A stretch of DNA of 64,000 nt, from assembly GCA_020633055.1 (NCBI GenBank), contig JACKEJ010000006.1, positions 806,001 through 870,000 of the forward strand, in the 5' to 3' direction. Under the pieces are notes generated by a model. The model saw only the letters and a program-made list of their open reading frames with translations, did not search any database and was not told the DNA's origin. A program made the translations under genes and the position numbers. This DNA is from Sandaracinaceae bacterium (GTDB lineage: Bacteria; Myxococcota_A; Polyangia; Polyangiales; Houyiibacteriaceae). Of the stretch, positions 26,676 through 35,139 are shown in pieces (positions within the stretch are counted from its first letter, which is position 1; each line of letters opens with the position of its first letter).

Positions 26676-26703
26676 AGGATACGTGCGCGGGGGGTCAGGT
26701 CAA
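26676..26703 (-). promoter_or_regulatory. Sigma-70-type promoter for rplC-rlmE
   Basis: Minus-strand TTGACC (26703-26698), a 16-base spacer, then TATCCT (26681-26676), about 85 bases before the rplC ATG. Both boxes are close to consensus for a GC-rich genome, and the tatD gene ends just upstream. Confidence 0.6.
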
Positions 26704-26720
26704 GGCGCACGGCGCAATTT

Positions 26721-27539
26721 TTATGATCCCGGGCGCGTCCCGGCGTCCGCGACGGCCACGGGGGGCAGCCCGAACACCCGCAGGGCGTTCGCGAAGGAGC
26801 GCTCACGCACCTCGGCGGGGTCGATGCCGCGCAGGGCGGCGATGCAGTCGGCGGTGTGCGCCACGTAGGCCGGCTCGTTGCGCCGTCCCCGATGAGGGAT
26901 GGGCGCGAGGTAGGGCGCGTCGGTCTCCACCAGGAGCGCGTCGAGGGGCTGGACCCGCGCCGCCTCCCGCACTTCCGTGGCGTTCTTGAAGGTGACGATG
27001 CCGCTGAAGCTCGACACGAAGCCCATGTCGAGCGCCTGCTTGGCGAAGTCCGGGGTCTCGCTGAAGCAGTGGATGATGCCCCCCACGTCCCGTGCGTGCT
27101 CCTCGCGCAGGATGGCCAGGGTGTCCTCCGGGGCCGAGCGCGTGTGCACGATGAGCGGCTTCTTCACCTGGCGGGCGAGGGCGATCTGGTCGCGGAAGGC
27201 CTGCTGCTGCTCGGCCCGCGGCGAGTTGTCGTAGTGGTAGTCGAGGCCGGCCTCGCCGATCGCCACGAGCAGCGGGTCTGCCGCCACGGCGACGATCGCG
27301 TCCCGCAGGGCAGGGCTCCAGCTCTTCGCGTCGTGCGGGTGCACGCCGGACGAGGCGACCACCCAGTCCGCGTGGGCGCGGGCGACGTTCAGCGCGCGCG
27401 GCACGCTCTCCACGTCGCTGCAGCAGCCGATGGTGGCGATGCGGGTGACGCCCGCGTCTCGTGCGCGCTGCAGCACGGCCTCGAAGTCACCCTCGAAGCG
27501 CTTGTCGTCCAGGTGGCAGTGGGTGTCGAACAGGGTCAT
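26721..27539 (-). CDS. tatD: TatD-family metal-dependent DNase
   Basis: 272-residue TIM-barrel hydrolase; the family acts as 3'-5' exonucleases or deoxyribonucleases in DNA repair and turnover. Metal ligands are present: His7 and His9 (FDTHCHLD), Glu in AIGEAGLDYHY, His in IVHTRSA, His in GIIHCFSET, and Asp in LLVETDAPYLAP. The ATG at 27539 is chosen because the barrel begins there (MTLFDTHCH) and it overlaps the upstream HEAT gene stop as ATGA. Confidence 0.95.
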   Translation of the reverse strand: MTLFDTHCHLDDKRFEGDFEAVLQRARDAGVTRIATIGCCSDVESVPRALNVARAHADWVVASSGVHPHDAKSWSPALRDAIVAVAADPLLVAIGEAGLDYHYDNSPRAEQQQAFRDQIALARQVKKPLIVHTRSAPEDTLAILREEHARDVGGIIHCFSETPDFAKQALDMGFVSSFSGIVTFKNATEVREAARVQPLDALLVETDAPYLAPIPHRGRRNEPAYVAHTADCIAALRGIDPAEVRERSFANALRVFGLPPVAVADAGTRPGS

Positions 27540-28564
27540 GCCGGGCTCCCCGTCCCGAGCGCCGAGAGCGCGTCGCGCAGGAGGTCCAGGTCCACGCCGC
27601 GCGGACGCTTCACCAGTGCCTCCAGCTCGGGGCGCAGGCCCGAGAGCTTCAGCTGCATGACCTGGGTGACCGCGTAGGGGCGGCCGTCCGGGCGGAAGGC
27701 TTTCAGTACGGCGCGCAGGGCGTCTTCGCCGCGCGGATCGCCCAGGCGGATGAGGGCAGCCCCCGCCGCCGCCTTGGTGAGCAGGGGTGTGAAGAGGCGC
27801 CCCGCGGACGCGGCCAGCGGCTCGCGCGCCGCGTCGACCCCCAGCGTGCCGAGGGCCTCGGCGGCCTCGAACGAGCCGCGGGCCAGCTGCTCGATCAAGA
27901 CGGGCACGCCGCGGGAGTCGCCCAGATCGGCGAGGGCGAGGGCGGCGCTGGCGCGCACGCGCGGAACGTCCGTGAGGCGCCCCGCCAGCGCGTCGGTGGC
28001 AGAGCGGGCGTCGAGCGCGGCCAGGGCGGCGGCGGCGGTCGCGCGCACGGCCTCGCTCACGTCGTCCAGCGCGCGGAGCGTGGCGTGGAGCGCGGTCGGG
28101 CTGGCCTGCCGCGCGCCGCTCGTTGCCGAGTGGCACGGCTCGGGGGCGTCGCCGCGCGCGCCGGACTCGCCCGCGACCCGCTGGGCGAGGGCCTCGAGCC
28201 CCGCGATCTGCAGCGGTGGGTCCGCCCGCGTGACGCTCTCGACCAGCACGGCTTCGTCACATCCGAGGGCACCCGCCGTCAGCAGAGCGGTGGCGCGCAC
28301 CGCGGGGGCGGGGTCCTGACGCTGCGCCAGCACGTCCGGCAGGACGGTCGCGTCGCCCACCAGTCCCAACGCCGCCAGCGCCTCGAGGCGCACCCGGGCG
28401 TCCGTGTCGCGGCACAGCGTGCGCAGCCCCTCGAGGGCCGCGGCGAGGTGCTCGGCCGGCACGTTCCCGAGGGCACGGGCCGCCGCCACGCGAAACTCCG
28501 CGCGCGTGGCGTGCACGTCGCGCAGCGCCGCTTCGGGCGTGGGGGTGAGGGGGGTCAGGAACAC
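27536..28564 (-). CDS. HEAT-repeat protein
   Basis: 342 residues made of HEAT/PBS-lyase-type alpha-helical repeats (for example FRVAAARALGNVPAEHLA, VRLEALAALGLVGDATVLP, VRASAALALADLGDSRGVP), forming a solenoid for protein binding. No signal peptide or catalytic motif. It is translationally coupled to tatD through ATGA. Partner unknown. Transcription runs divergently from the sulfatase-like gene. Confidence 0.85.
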   Translation of the reverse strand: MFLTPLTPTPEAALRDVHATRAEFRVAAARALGNVPAEHLAAALEGLRTLCRDTDARVRLEALAALGLVGDATVLPDVLAQRQDPAPAVRATALLTAGALGCDEAVLVESVTRADPPLQIAGLEALAQRVAGESGARGDAPEPCHSATSGARQASPTALHATLRALDDVSEAVRATAAAALAALDARSATDALAGRLTDVPRVRASAALALADLGDSRGVPVLIEQLARGSFEAAEALGTLGVDAAREPLAASAGRLFTPLLTKAAAGAALIRLGDPRGEDALRAVLKAFRPDGRPYAVTQVMQLKLSGLRPELEALVKRPRGVDLDLLRDALSALGTGSPA

Positions 28565-28611
28565 GTGCGGTTCCTAGCGCCCGGGTCGCGCCACCGTCAA
28601 GGGGCGCTTTT

Positions 28612-28641
28612 TTGACCCCTTCCCAGGCAGCGTGCTAGGTG
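28612..28641 (+). promoter_or_regulatory. Possible promoter of the sulfatase-like lipoprotein gene
   Basis: TTGACC at 28612-28617 followed 18 bases later by TAGGTG (28636-28641), about 80 bases before the ATG at 28723, in the divergent gap. The -35 box is strong and the -10 box poor. Confidence 0.35.
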
Positions 28642-28722
28642 CCAGCTCTCGCTGGACGTGTGCACAGCCGCTCATCTGAGCAGGAAACGTTCGTTCAGCG
28701 CGGTGAAGGAGAAGCAACGCGA

Positions 28723-31044
28723 ATGACCCAGCGCACAACCCCCCTCGAGCCCCTCCGGCCCATCCCGGCCCTCCTCCTGCTCTCGCTCGCCCTCGGCGTA
28801 GCGGGCTGCAACTGCGGCGGCGGTGACGGCGAGTCGGGCACGGGCGAAGGCGCGGAGGCGCCGGTGTCCGAGGTGTTCGAGGACCTGGACACCCAGCTGG
28901 ACCTGATCGAGCTGGTGCACCTGGCGGACGTCTACCACCACGGCCTCTACATGGACTTCGGCACGGCCGCCCAGGCCAAGTACAGCGTCGGCGATTGGCG
29001 CTCGGGCTGGGGCGCCCGCGCCGCCGAGGGCGACGCCACCTTCTCGTTCGTAGGGACCCGCGCCCGCTTCTACTTCCCGGTGGACGAGGCCGGCGACCAC
29101 ACCCTGCGCATTCGGTTGCGCGCGCACGGCACGGAGCGCCTCACGCCGTACCTCAACGGTGAGACGGTGCAGTCGCTCACCATCCGCCAGGGCGAGTTCG
29201 CCGACTACGACGTGACGCTCCCCGGCTCGAAGCTGGTGGTGGGCGAGAACAACATCCAGCTGGTCTTCGGCGGCAGCACGCAGGTGGGCGGTGAGGATGT
29301 CTCTGCGGCCATCGAGTCCGTGCGCGTCGTGCGCGGCAGCTTCCCCGACGGTCAGTTCGACGCGCCGGCCTTCGACGCGCTCGTCGCGACGGTCGCGCTG
29401 GGCGGAACCGAGCGTCAGGCCGTGGTGACGCGTCGCCCGATGAGCCTGCGCTACCACGTGCAGGTGCCCGCCAACGGGCGCCTGGGCTTCGGCGTGGGGC
29501 TCGAGGGCGAGGGCGACGCACCGGTGAAGGTCTTCGTCACGGGTGACAACGGCACCCGGCAGGAGGTCTTCTCGGGCACGGCCGGAGGGAGCTGGAACGA
29601 CCAGGTGGTCGACCTGAACGCGTTCGCCGGGCAGGTGGTGCGCCTCGAGCTCGCCTCCGAGAGCGCCGGCGCCGGGCGCGTGGCCTGGAGCGTGCCGCGC
29701 ATCCTGGTGCCGCACGTGGAGCGGCCGACCATCGAGCCGGCCCGCAACGTCGTGGTCGTGCTGATCGACACGCTGCGCGCCGACAAGCTGCGCCCCTTCA
29801 ACTCGAACAGCCGCGTCGAGGCCCCCACCATCGACTCGCTGGCGCAGGCGGGTGCCGTGTTCGAGCTGGCGCAGTCGGCCGAGAATTGGACCAAGCCCTC
29901 CGTGGCGTCGGTGCTGACGGGTCTCTACCCCATGACGCATGGCCAGAAGACGGAGTCTTCGTCGCTCTCACCCGACGCCGTGCTGCTCAGCGAGCACCTC
30001 AAGGAGCAGGGTTTCCGCACCGGCAGCTTCTTGGCGAACGGCTACGTGTCGGACCGCTTCGGCTTCAACCAGGGCTGGGACCACTACACGAACTACATCC
30101 GCGAGAACAAGAGCACCGAGGCCGAGAACGTCTTCAGCGAGGCGGCCACGTGGATCGAGCAGAACCGCGGCGAGCGCTTCTTCGCGTACATCCAGACCAT
30201 CGACCCGCACGTGCCCTACGACCCGCCCGAGGAGTACCTGCGCCGCTACGATGCCCGCCCCAACTACGCCGGTCAGGTGCGTGCGCGCATGACCCCGGAT
30301 CTCCTGGTCGGCGCCAAGCGCAACCCACCCACCGTCACCTTCGACGAGAGCGACCGACGCCGCCTGGAGGCGCTGCACGACGCCGAGATCACGCAGCACG
30401 ACCACTTCTTCGGCCGCTTCCTGGCGCGCCTCGAGGAGCTGGGCCTGACGGAGGACACACTGGTGGTGGTGGTGTCCGATCACGGCGAGGAGTTCAACGA
30501 CCACGGGTCCTACGGCCACGGCCACTCCGTCTACCAAGAGCTGCTGCACGTGCCCCTGATGTTCCGCCTTCCGGGTCGCATCCCGACCAACACGCGCGTC
30601 GGCACGGCGGTCAGCACGCTGAACATCCCGGCCACCGTGACCGACCTGCTGGGTGTGCCCACGATGCCCACGCAGGAGGGGCGTAGCCTGGTGAACCTCA
30701 TGCTGGGCGTGAACCAGCCGGGCCCGCAGGTGGCCTTCAGCGACTTCCAGGACGAGCGGCGTGTCATCACCACCGGGCGCTGGAAGTTCCTGCTGCGCGG
30801 GAACCTCACCTCCACCATGTTCGACCTCCAGCAGGACCCGCGCGAGCGTCAGCAGCTCCCGGCCGGCTCGAGCCCGGTAGCGCAGCGCTTCTGCCGCGTG
30901 ATGCTCTCTCAGTTCCTCGGCTCCACCGAGCGGGGCAACTGGACGGGCTCCCAGCAGCGGCGCGGCACCGAGCTGCGCGGCGGCGATGCGGTCATGGACG
31001 ACGAGATCCAGGGGCAGCTCCGCGCCCTTGGCTACGCCCACTGA
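28723..31044 (+). CDS. Sulfatase-superfamily lipoprotein with Thr at the nucleophile position
   Basis: 773 residues. ATG 28723 has GGAG about 10 bases upstream and begins a lipoprotein signal (LALGVAGCNC). A beta-rich N-terminal half (about 40-335) resembles a carbohydrate-binding or jelly-roll module. The alkaline phosphatase/sulfatase domain follows: Asp349 (VVLIDTLRADK), nucleophile region WTKPSVASVLTG with Thr390, and metal ligands Asp586-His587 (VVSDHGEEF). Classical sulfatases need C/S-x-P-x-R for formylglycine; Thr390 and Val in place of Arg make that unlikely. Thr is the nucleophile in phosphoglycerol and phosphoethanolamine transferases, so a phosphotransfer or phosphodiesterase reaction in the envelope is possible. 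Confidence 0.88.
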   Translation: MTQRTTPLEPLRPIPALLLLSLALGVAGCNCGGGDGESGTGEGAEAPVSEVFEDLDTQLDLIELVHLADVYHHGLYMDFGTAAQAKYSVGDWRSGWGARAAEGDATFSFVGTRARFYFPVDEAGDHTLRIRLRAHGTERLTPYLNGETVQSLTIRQGEFADYDVTLPGSKLVVGENNIQLVFGGSTQVGGEDVSAAIESVRVVRGSFPDGQFDAPAFDALVATVALGGTERQAVVTRRPMSLRYHVQVPANGRLGFGVGLEGEGDAPVKVFVTGDNGTRQEVFSGTAGGSWNDQVVDLNAFAGQVVRLELASESAGAGRVAWSVPRILVPHVERPTIEPARNVVVVLIDTLRADKLRPFNSNSRVEAPTIDSLAQAGAVFELAQSAENWTKPSVASVLTGLYPMTHGQKTESSSLSPDAVLLSEHLKEQGFRTGSFLANGYVSDRFGFNQGWDHYTNYIRENKSTEAENVFSEAATWIEQNRGERFFAYIQTIDPHVPYDPPEEYLRRYDARPNYAGQVRARMTPDLLVGAKRNPPTVTFDESDRRRLEALHDAEITQHDHFFGRFLARLEELGLTEDTLVVVVSDHGEEFNDHGSYGHGHSVYQELLHVPLMFRLPGRIPTNTRVGTAVSTLNIPATVTDLLGVPTMPTQEGRSLVNLMLGVNQPGPQVAFSDFQDERRVITTGRWKFLLRGNLTSTMFDLQQDPRERQQLPAGSSPVAQRFCRVMLSQFLGSTERGNWTGSQQRRGTELRGGDAVMDDEIQGQLRALGYAH

Positions 31045-31132
31045 CGCGCGCGCTGCGCCTGGCCGACACGCATGGAATCGCCGGGTCACCTTCGGGGGGC
31101 TCGGCGTTTTCGTCTCGCGATGCCCAGAAGGC

Positions 31133-32611
31133 TCAGGTGCCGTCGGGGTCCTCGGCCGCAGTCGTCGTCGCCGGGCTGCGGACGGGGAGCACGATGCTCA
31201 CGGTGGTGCCGACCTCGCCGCGTCGGCTGAGGTACTCGATGTTGCCGCCGTGGGCCGTCACGATGCGGCTGACGATGGCGAGGCCGAGCCCCGTGCCCGT
31301 CGCCTTCGTCGTGAAGAACGCCTCGCTTGCTCGGGAGCGGACGAGGGTGTCCATCCCTTCTCCAGAGTCCTGCACGCGGATGCGCACGGCGTCGCTTTGA
31401 TCCAACAGCTCCCGTCCGCCCGTGATGGACAGAGACCCACCACCTGGCATGGCCTGGAGGGCGTTCTCGAAGACGTTGATGAACACGCGCTCGAGCAGGT
31501 CGCGGTCACCATCGAGGGTGCTCGGGAGGTCGTCGAGCGCGAGGCTGCACTGCACCTGCTCGCTGCGCGGGTTGGCGCGGCGGACTCGGTCGAGGGCGTC
31601 CTCGATCAGCGCACTCAGCGAGATGGCCTGGGCCTGGACGGCCACGGGGCGCGCGTAGGTGAGGAGGTCACCCACCAGGCGGTTCAGGCGGTCGGATTCG
31701 TCGTTCAAGATGTTCAGGAGCGTCGCGTGCACCTCGGGGGGGTGCTTGGCGCGTCGTAGCGTCGCCACGGCGTTCTTGAGCACCGCGAGCGGGTTGCGCA
31801 CCTCGTGGGCGATGATGGCCGAGAGTTCGCCGACCGCCGCCAGCTGCTCTTGATGAACGAGCTCTTCTTGGATGTGCTGTCGCTCCTCGTAGGTGCGCAG
31901 CAGCTCGTCCGTGCGTGCGGCGAGCTCGTCCCCCGTGCGCAAGGAGCGCTCCAGCAACATCCAGCTGGCGAGGACGGTGCCGATCACGGAGGCGTGCTCC
32001 AACAGGGTTGGCGTCCGGATGCGCAGCGCGCTCACCACGATGTCGAAGACGAACGAGGGGACCGTGATGATGCCTCCCCATGCCAGCAGGCGGAGGTCGG
32101 CGCCATCGGGGGGGCGCCGCAGGGCGCGGATGCTGGTGACCAGACCGCACGTCCCCGTCGAGAGGGCCCAGAGCGCGATCAGCGGTGAACCCTCCACGGC
32201 GAACGGCGGGGGGACGTCGACCCAGGTCGCGCGGAACGAGGTGTTGTTGGCAGGGTCCACGAAGAGCCCGCCAAGGGTCAGGACCATGCCCACGACGCAG
32301 CTGACCCACGCGATCGTGACGACGCGGTCGTGCGGCCGGCCCATGAGCTGGTGTCCGAAGGCAACGAACGCGGCGGTAGTGCCGCCGATGGCATAGAGCC
32401 GCGTGTTCAACGCGACGACCAGCTCCGCCTCATCCGTCGCCGTGGCGTACAAGTGCGCACCGACAGCGTACAGCGCCAGGAACGCGCTCAACAGCGCGAA
32501 GCCGAGGTACTCGTCCCCACCACGTCGCTTGAACAGGAGGTAGAAGTACGAGGCTGCGATGAACGTATGGACCGCAGCCCACCCCAGCGGAAGCGTGGCG
32601 TAGAGCGTCAC
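31133..32611 (-). CDS. Membrane sensor histidine kinase (orphan)
   Basis: About 492 residues. The start is GTG at 32611, overlapping the stop of the next histidine kinase gene (GTGA). The N-terminal 220 residues form about six or seven membrane segments with no large extracytoplasmic loop. A short coiled linker (ERQHIQEELVHQEQLAAV) leads to HisKA with the H-box GELSAIIAHEVRNPLAVLKN, then HATPase_c with N-box (VFENALQAMPGG), G1 DSGEGMD and G2 GTGLGLAIV. It is a complete kinase. No response regulator is adjacent, and the domain order is the same as in the neighbour, so the pair is probably an old duplication. Confidence 0.9.
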   Translation of the reverse strand: MTLYATLPLGWAAVHTFIAASYFYLLFKRRGGDEYLGFALLSAFLALYAVGAHLYATATDEAELVVALNTRLYAIGGTTAAFVAFGHQLMGRPHDRVVTIAWVSCVVGMVLTLGGLFVDPANNTSFRATWVDVPPPFAVEGSPLIALWALSTGTCGLVTSIRALRRPPDGADLRLLAWGGIITVPSFVFDIVVSALRIRTPTLLEHASVIGTVLASWMLLERSLRTGDELAARTDELLRTYEERQHIQEELVHQEQLAAVGELSAIIAHEVRNPLAVLKNAVATLRRAKHPPEVHATLLNILNDESDRLNRLVGDLLTYARPVAVQAQAISLSALIEDALDRVRRANPRSEQVQCSLALDDLPSTLDGDRDLLERVFINVFENALQAMPGGGSLSITGGRELLDQSDAVRIRVQDSGEGMDTLVRSRASEAFFTTKATGTGLGLAIVSRIVTAHGGNIEYLSRRGEVGTTVSIVLPVRSPATTTAAEDPDGT

Positions 32612-34107
32612 GGAGCCTCGTTGGGTGCGCTGCGGCGACCCGTGTCGAGCGGGGGAAGGGGGGCGACGCTCGTGCGCTCCGTCGGCAGCAGCAGCGACAC
32701 ACAGGTGCCCTCGCTCGGAGTGCTGTCGATCGCCATCTGACCGCCGTGGTTCAGCGCGACGCGCTCGACGATGGCCAAGCCCAGGCCGGTGCCACGCGGA
32801 CGTGTCGTGAAGAAAGGCTCTTTGGCGCGCCCGAACACCTCGGGGTCCATGCCGTGGCCCGTGTCGCGTACACGGACGGCGACCGCGGGGTGGTCGCGTA
32901 GGCTCGCTGGCCCCGCCTCGACGCGCAGCGTGCCCCCCTCGGGCATGGCTTGGAGCGCGTTCTCGAGCAGGCTCGACAGGGCCTGGCGTAGCAGCTTGGG
33001 GTCGCCCGCGACAGTGGCCGTGAGCGGGTGGATGTCGACCTCGACCTGCGTGGCGGGCGCATCGATCTCCTGTCCTGCGAGGGCCTGTTCGAGGGTGAGG
33101 TCGATGAGCGCTTGAAGGTCGACGGACTCGGACTGCGGGACGACGGGCCGCGCGTACGCCAACAGGTCGTGCATCAGCCGGTTGAGCCGGTCCGTCTCTT
33201 CGTCGAGGATGCCCAGGAGCGTCTGACGGTCCTCGTCGCGGGTGCGCTCGCGTCGCAGTCCCGACACGGCGTTCTTGATGACCGCGATGGGGTTGCGCAC
33301 TTCGTGGGCGATGACCGCGGAGAGCTCGCCGACCGCCGCCAGCTGTTGGCGGTGCACCAAGCGCTCTTGGATCCCGACCAGCTCCTCGTGGCTGCGGTGC
33401 AGCTCGGCCGTGCGCAGCTGCAACGCGCTCTCGGCGTTGACGAAGCGGTCGAGCACGGCCGCGGTCATGGCGCCGATGGTGGCCAGACCCAACACCTCGG
33501 TCAGCATGAACGAATTCACGCCCATGAGCCTGGTCGCCATGTCGTGCGAGGCCATCGGCCAGGTGACCCCCCACGCCACGGCCACGCGCACCAGCTCGGG
33601 ATGCGCGCGCGCGGCGCGCAGGAGCCTGCTGAAGCCGTGCAGCGCCAGCGCCCAGGTCGCGCTGAAGTACAGCTGACCAGGCACCGTGATGTAGATGTGC
33701 GGGTAGGGCGCGGAGGGACCCGGTAGGTCGATCAGCGTCGGCAGCGGGGTGAGGGACACGAAGGCGCCAGCCGCGACGAGGACGAGGCCAGCAGCATACC
33801 AGGTGAGCCGGGCTCGCAGGAAGTGCGTCGGCAGCCCCAGCACCAGGGTGCTGTACTCGTAGGAGCCGCCCAGCACGATGATGGCGGCTGCGCCGCCGAT
33901 CTGGGTGCCCAGCATGGCCGCCTCGCGTGTTGCCGACGCCAGCACCAGCGCGTTGGAGGCCGCGAGCGAGCAGAACCCCAGAGCGACGATGGCGAACCAC
34001 AAGTGCTCACGCTCGCGTGCCCGGCCTCGGAACAGCAGTCCATGGTACAGGGCCGCGTATCCGAACACGCAGGCCAGCGCGACGCGTAGCGCGATGGCGC
34101 CGCTCAT
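32608..34107 (-). CDS. Membrane sensor histidine kinase (orphan, paralogue of the next gene)
   Basis: About 499 residues from ATG 34107 (MSGAIALRV); no strong ribosome site is seen, and an ATG at 34161 is possible. About six or seven membrane helices (to about residue 230), a coiled linker, HisKA with GELSAVIAHEVRNPIAVIKN, and HATPase_c with LLENALQAMPEGG, DTGHGMD and GTGLGLAIV. The H-box differs from its downstream partner by only a few residues. Membrane-embedded input with little periplasmic sequence suggests sensing of the membrane itself or a small hydrophobic signal. Confidence 0.9.
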   Translation of the reverse strand: MSGAIALRVALACVFGYAALYHGLLFRGRAREREHLWFAIVALGFCSLAASNALVLASATREAAMLGTQIGGAAAIIVLGGSYEYSTLVLGLPTHFLRARLTWYAAGLVLVAAGAFVSLTPLPTLIDLPGPSAPYPHIYITVPGQLYFSATWALALHGFSRLLRAARAHPELVRVAVAWGVTWPMASHDMATRLMGVNSFMLTEVLGLATIGAMTAAVLDRFVNAESALQLRTAELHRSHEELVGIQERLVHRQQLAAVGELSAVIAHEVRNPIAVIKNAVSGLRRERTRDEDRQTLLGILDEETDRLNRLMHDLLAYARPVVPQSESVDLQALIDLTLEQALAGQEIDAPATQVEVDIHPLTATVAGDPKLLRQALSSLLENALQAMPEGGTLRVEAGPASLRDHPAVAVRVRDTGHGMDPEVFGRAKEPFFTTRPRGTGLGLAIVERVALNHGGQMAIDSTPSEGTCVSLLLPTERTSVAPLPPLDTGRRSAPNEAP

Positions 34108-34348
34108 GCGGAGGCTCGCCGGGAGGCGCGACGGGGGGAGTTCGGCGACACCCCCGAGCATAGAGCACGGAGCCGGGGCGGCGGAAGCCCCAGCTCGTCC
34201 GACGGGCCGCCGCTGGTGTGGTGCGTCCTCGCCGATGCGGTGGCATCCACTCGTCGTCGCGCCTCGCACGACGAAGACCCGGGAGCGCCAGCCGGCTGTT
34301 TCGTCGCGAACTTGCCGGCGGGGGCGCTCTCTGCGCTACCCTTTCCGT

Positions 34349-35029
34349 GTGAAGCACGATTGGTCACTGGTTCTGGGTGCCCTCGCGGTCATGGCCACGC
34401 CGGTCCTCGCGCAGCCGCGCCTCGAGGTGCGGGAAGCGCGTCAGACGGGGGAGTACGCAGGGGTCGCGCCGGACAACGGGCACACGCCGCCGCGGCATGG
34501 CGCGGTGCAGCGCGCCTCGGACCGCACCCTGATCACGTGGCCTGGCTTCCAGATGCGCCGCGACGGGGGATCACGCTTCTTTCTGCAGGTGAGCCACGCA
34601 CCCGAGACACAGCTCGTGCGCACCGAGGGCCGCCTGGAGCTGCTGGTGCGTGCCACCACCACCCACGTCCGCAACACACGCCGCCCGCTCGAGACACGCT
34701 TTTTCAACACGCCCGTCACGCGCGCACGGGTGGAGCGCCGTTCCCGTGACCTGGCGTTCGTGTTCGACATGCGCGCGGACGTCATGCCGACCGTCAGCCA
34801 GCAGGCCGGTGCCAACGGGTACCACTTCGTGATTGTGGATTTCCCGCCGGGCACGTACGTCGAAGGGCCGGCCCCCGTGCCCGCGCCGGCGAGTGGGTAT
34901 GACGCGCCACGCGACGACTCCGAGCGCTTCGAGTCGGAGCAGGACGACCCCGACGACACCCCCGAGTATTCGCCGCGCCCGCTGCCCCCGCCCGGCATGC
35001 GCGACGAAGAGCGACCACCCGGGATGTGA
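34349..35029 (+). CDS. Secreted AMIN-like protein, function unknown
   Basis: 226 residues from a GTG start at 34349 that gives a clean signal peptide (VKHDWSLVLGALAVMATPVLA). The mature part is beta-rich (TLITWPGFQMRRDGGSRFFL, LELLVRATTTHVRNTRRPL, DLAFVFDMRADVMP, GYHFVIVDFPPGTY) with a strand pattern like AMIN domains, which bind peptidoglycan, but no decisive motif. The C-terminal 50 residues are acidic and Pro-rich. It is divergent from the histidine kinase pair and stands alone; the next gene is convergent. Confidence 0.65.
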   Translation: MKHDWSLVLGALAVMATPVLAQPRLEVREARQTGEYAGVAPDNGHTPPRHGAVQRASDRTLITWPGFQMRRDGGSRFFLQVSHAPETQLVRTEGRLELLVRATTTHVRNTRRPLETRFFNTPVTRARVERRSRDLAFVFDMRADVMPTVSQQAGANGYHFVIVDFPPGTYVEGPAPVPAPASGYDAPRDDSERFESEQDDPDDTPEYSPRPLPPPGMRDEERPPGM

Positions 35030-35139
35030 GCACGCGTGAGGGGCGCCTCCCGAGCGGCGCACGAAGCAGCCCCGAGTGGTCGCCAGTCGTACTCGATGGG
35101 ACGCGGCGGCGTGATTCGGCGTCGAGGTTCCTTCGGTCC

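Noticed and set aside
31045..31132. Terminator between the sulfatase-like gene and the histidine kinase
   Set aside because: CGCCG...CGGCG followed by TTTT exists, but the stem is only 5 bp around a long loop.
32612..34000. Upstream extension of the 31133-32611 histidine kinase
   Set aside because: The extra 460 residues are the out-of-frame reading of the neighbouring kinase; the true start is GTG 32611.
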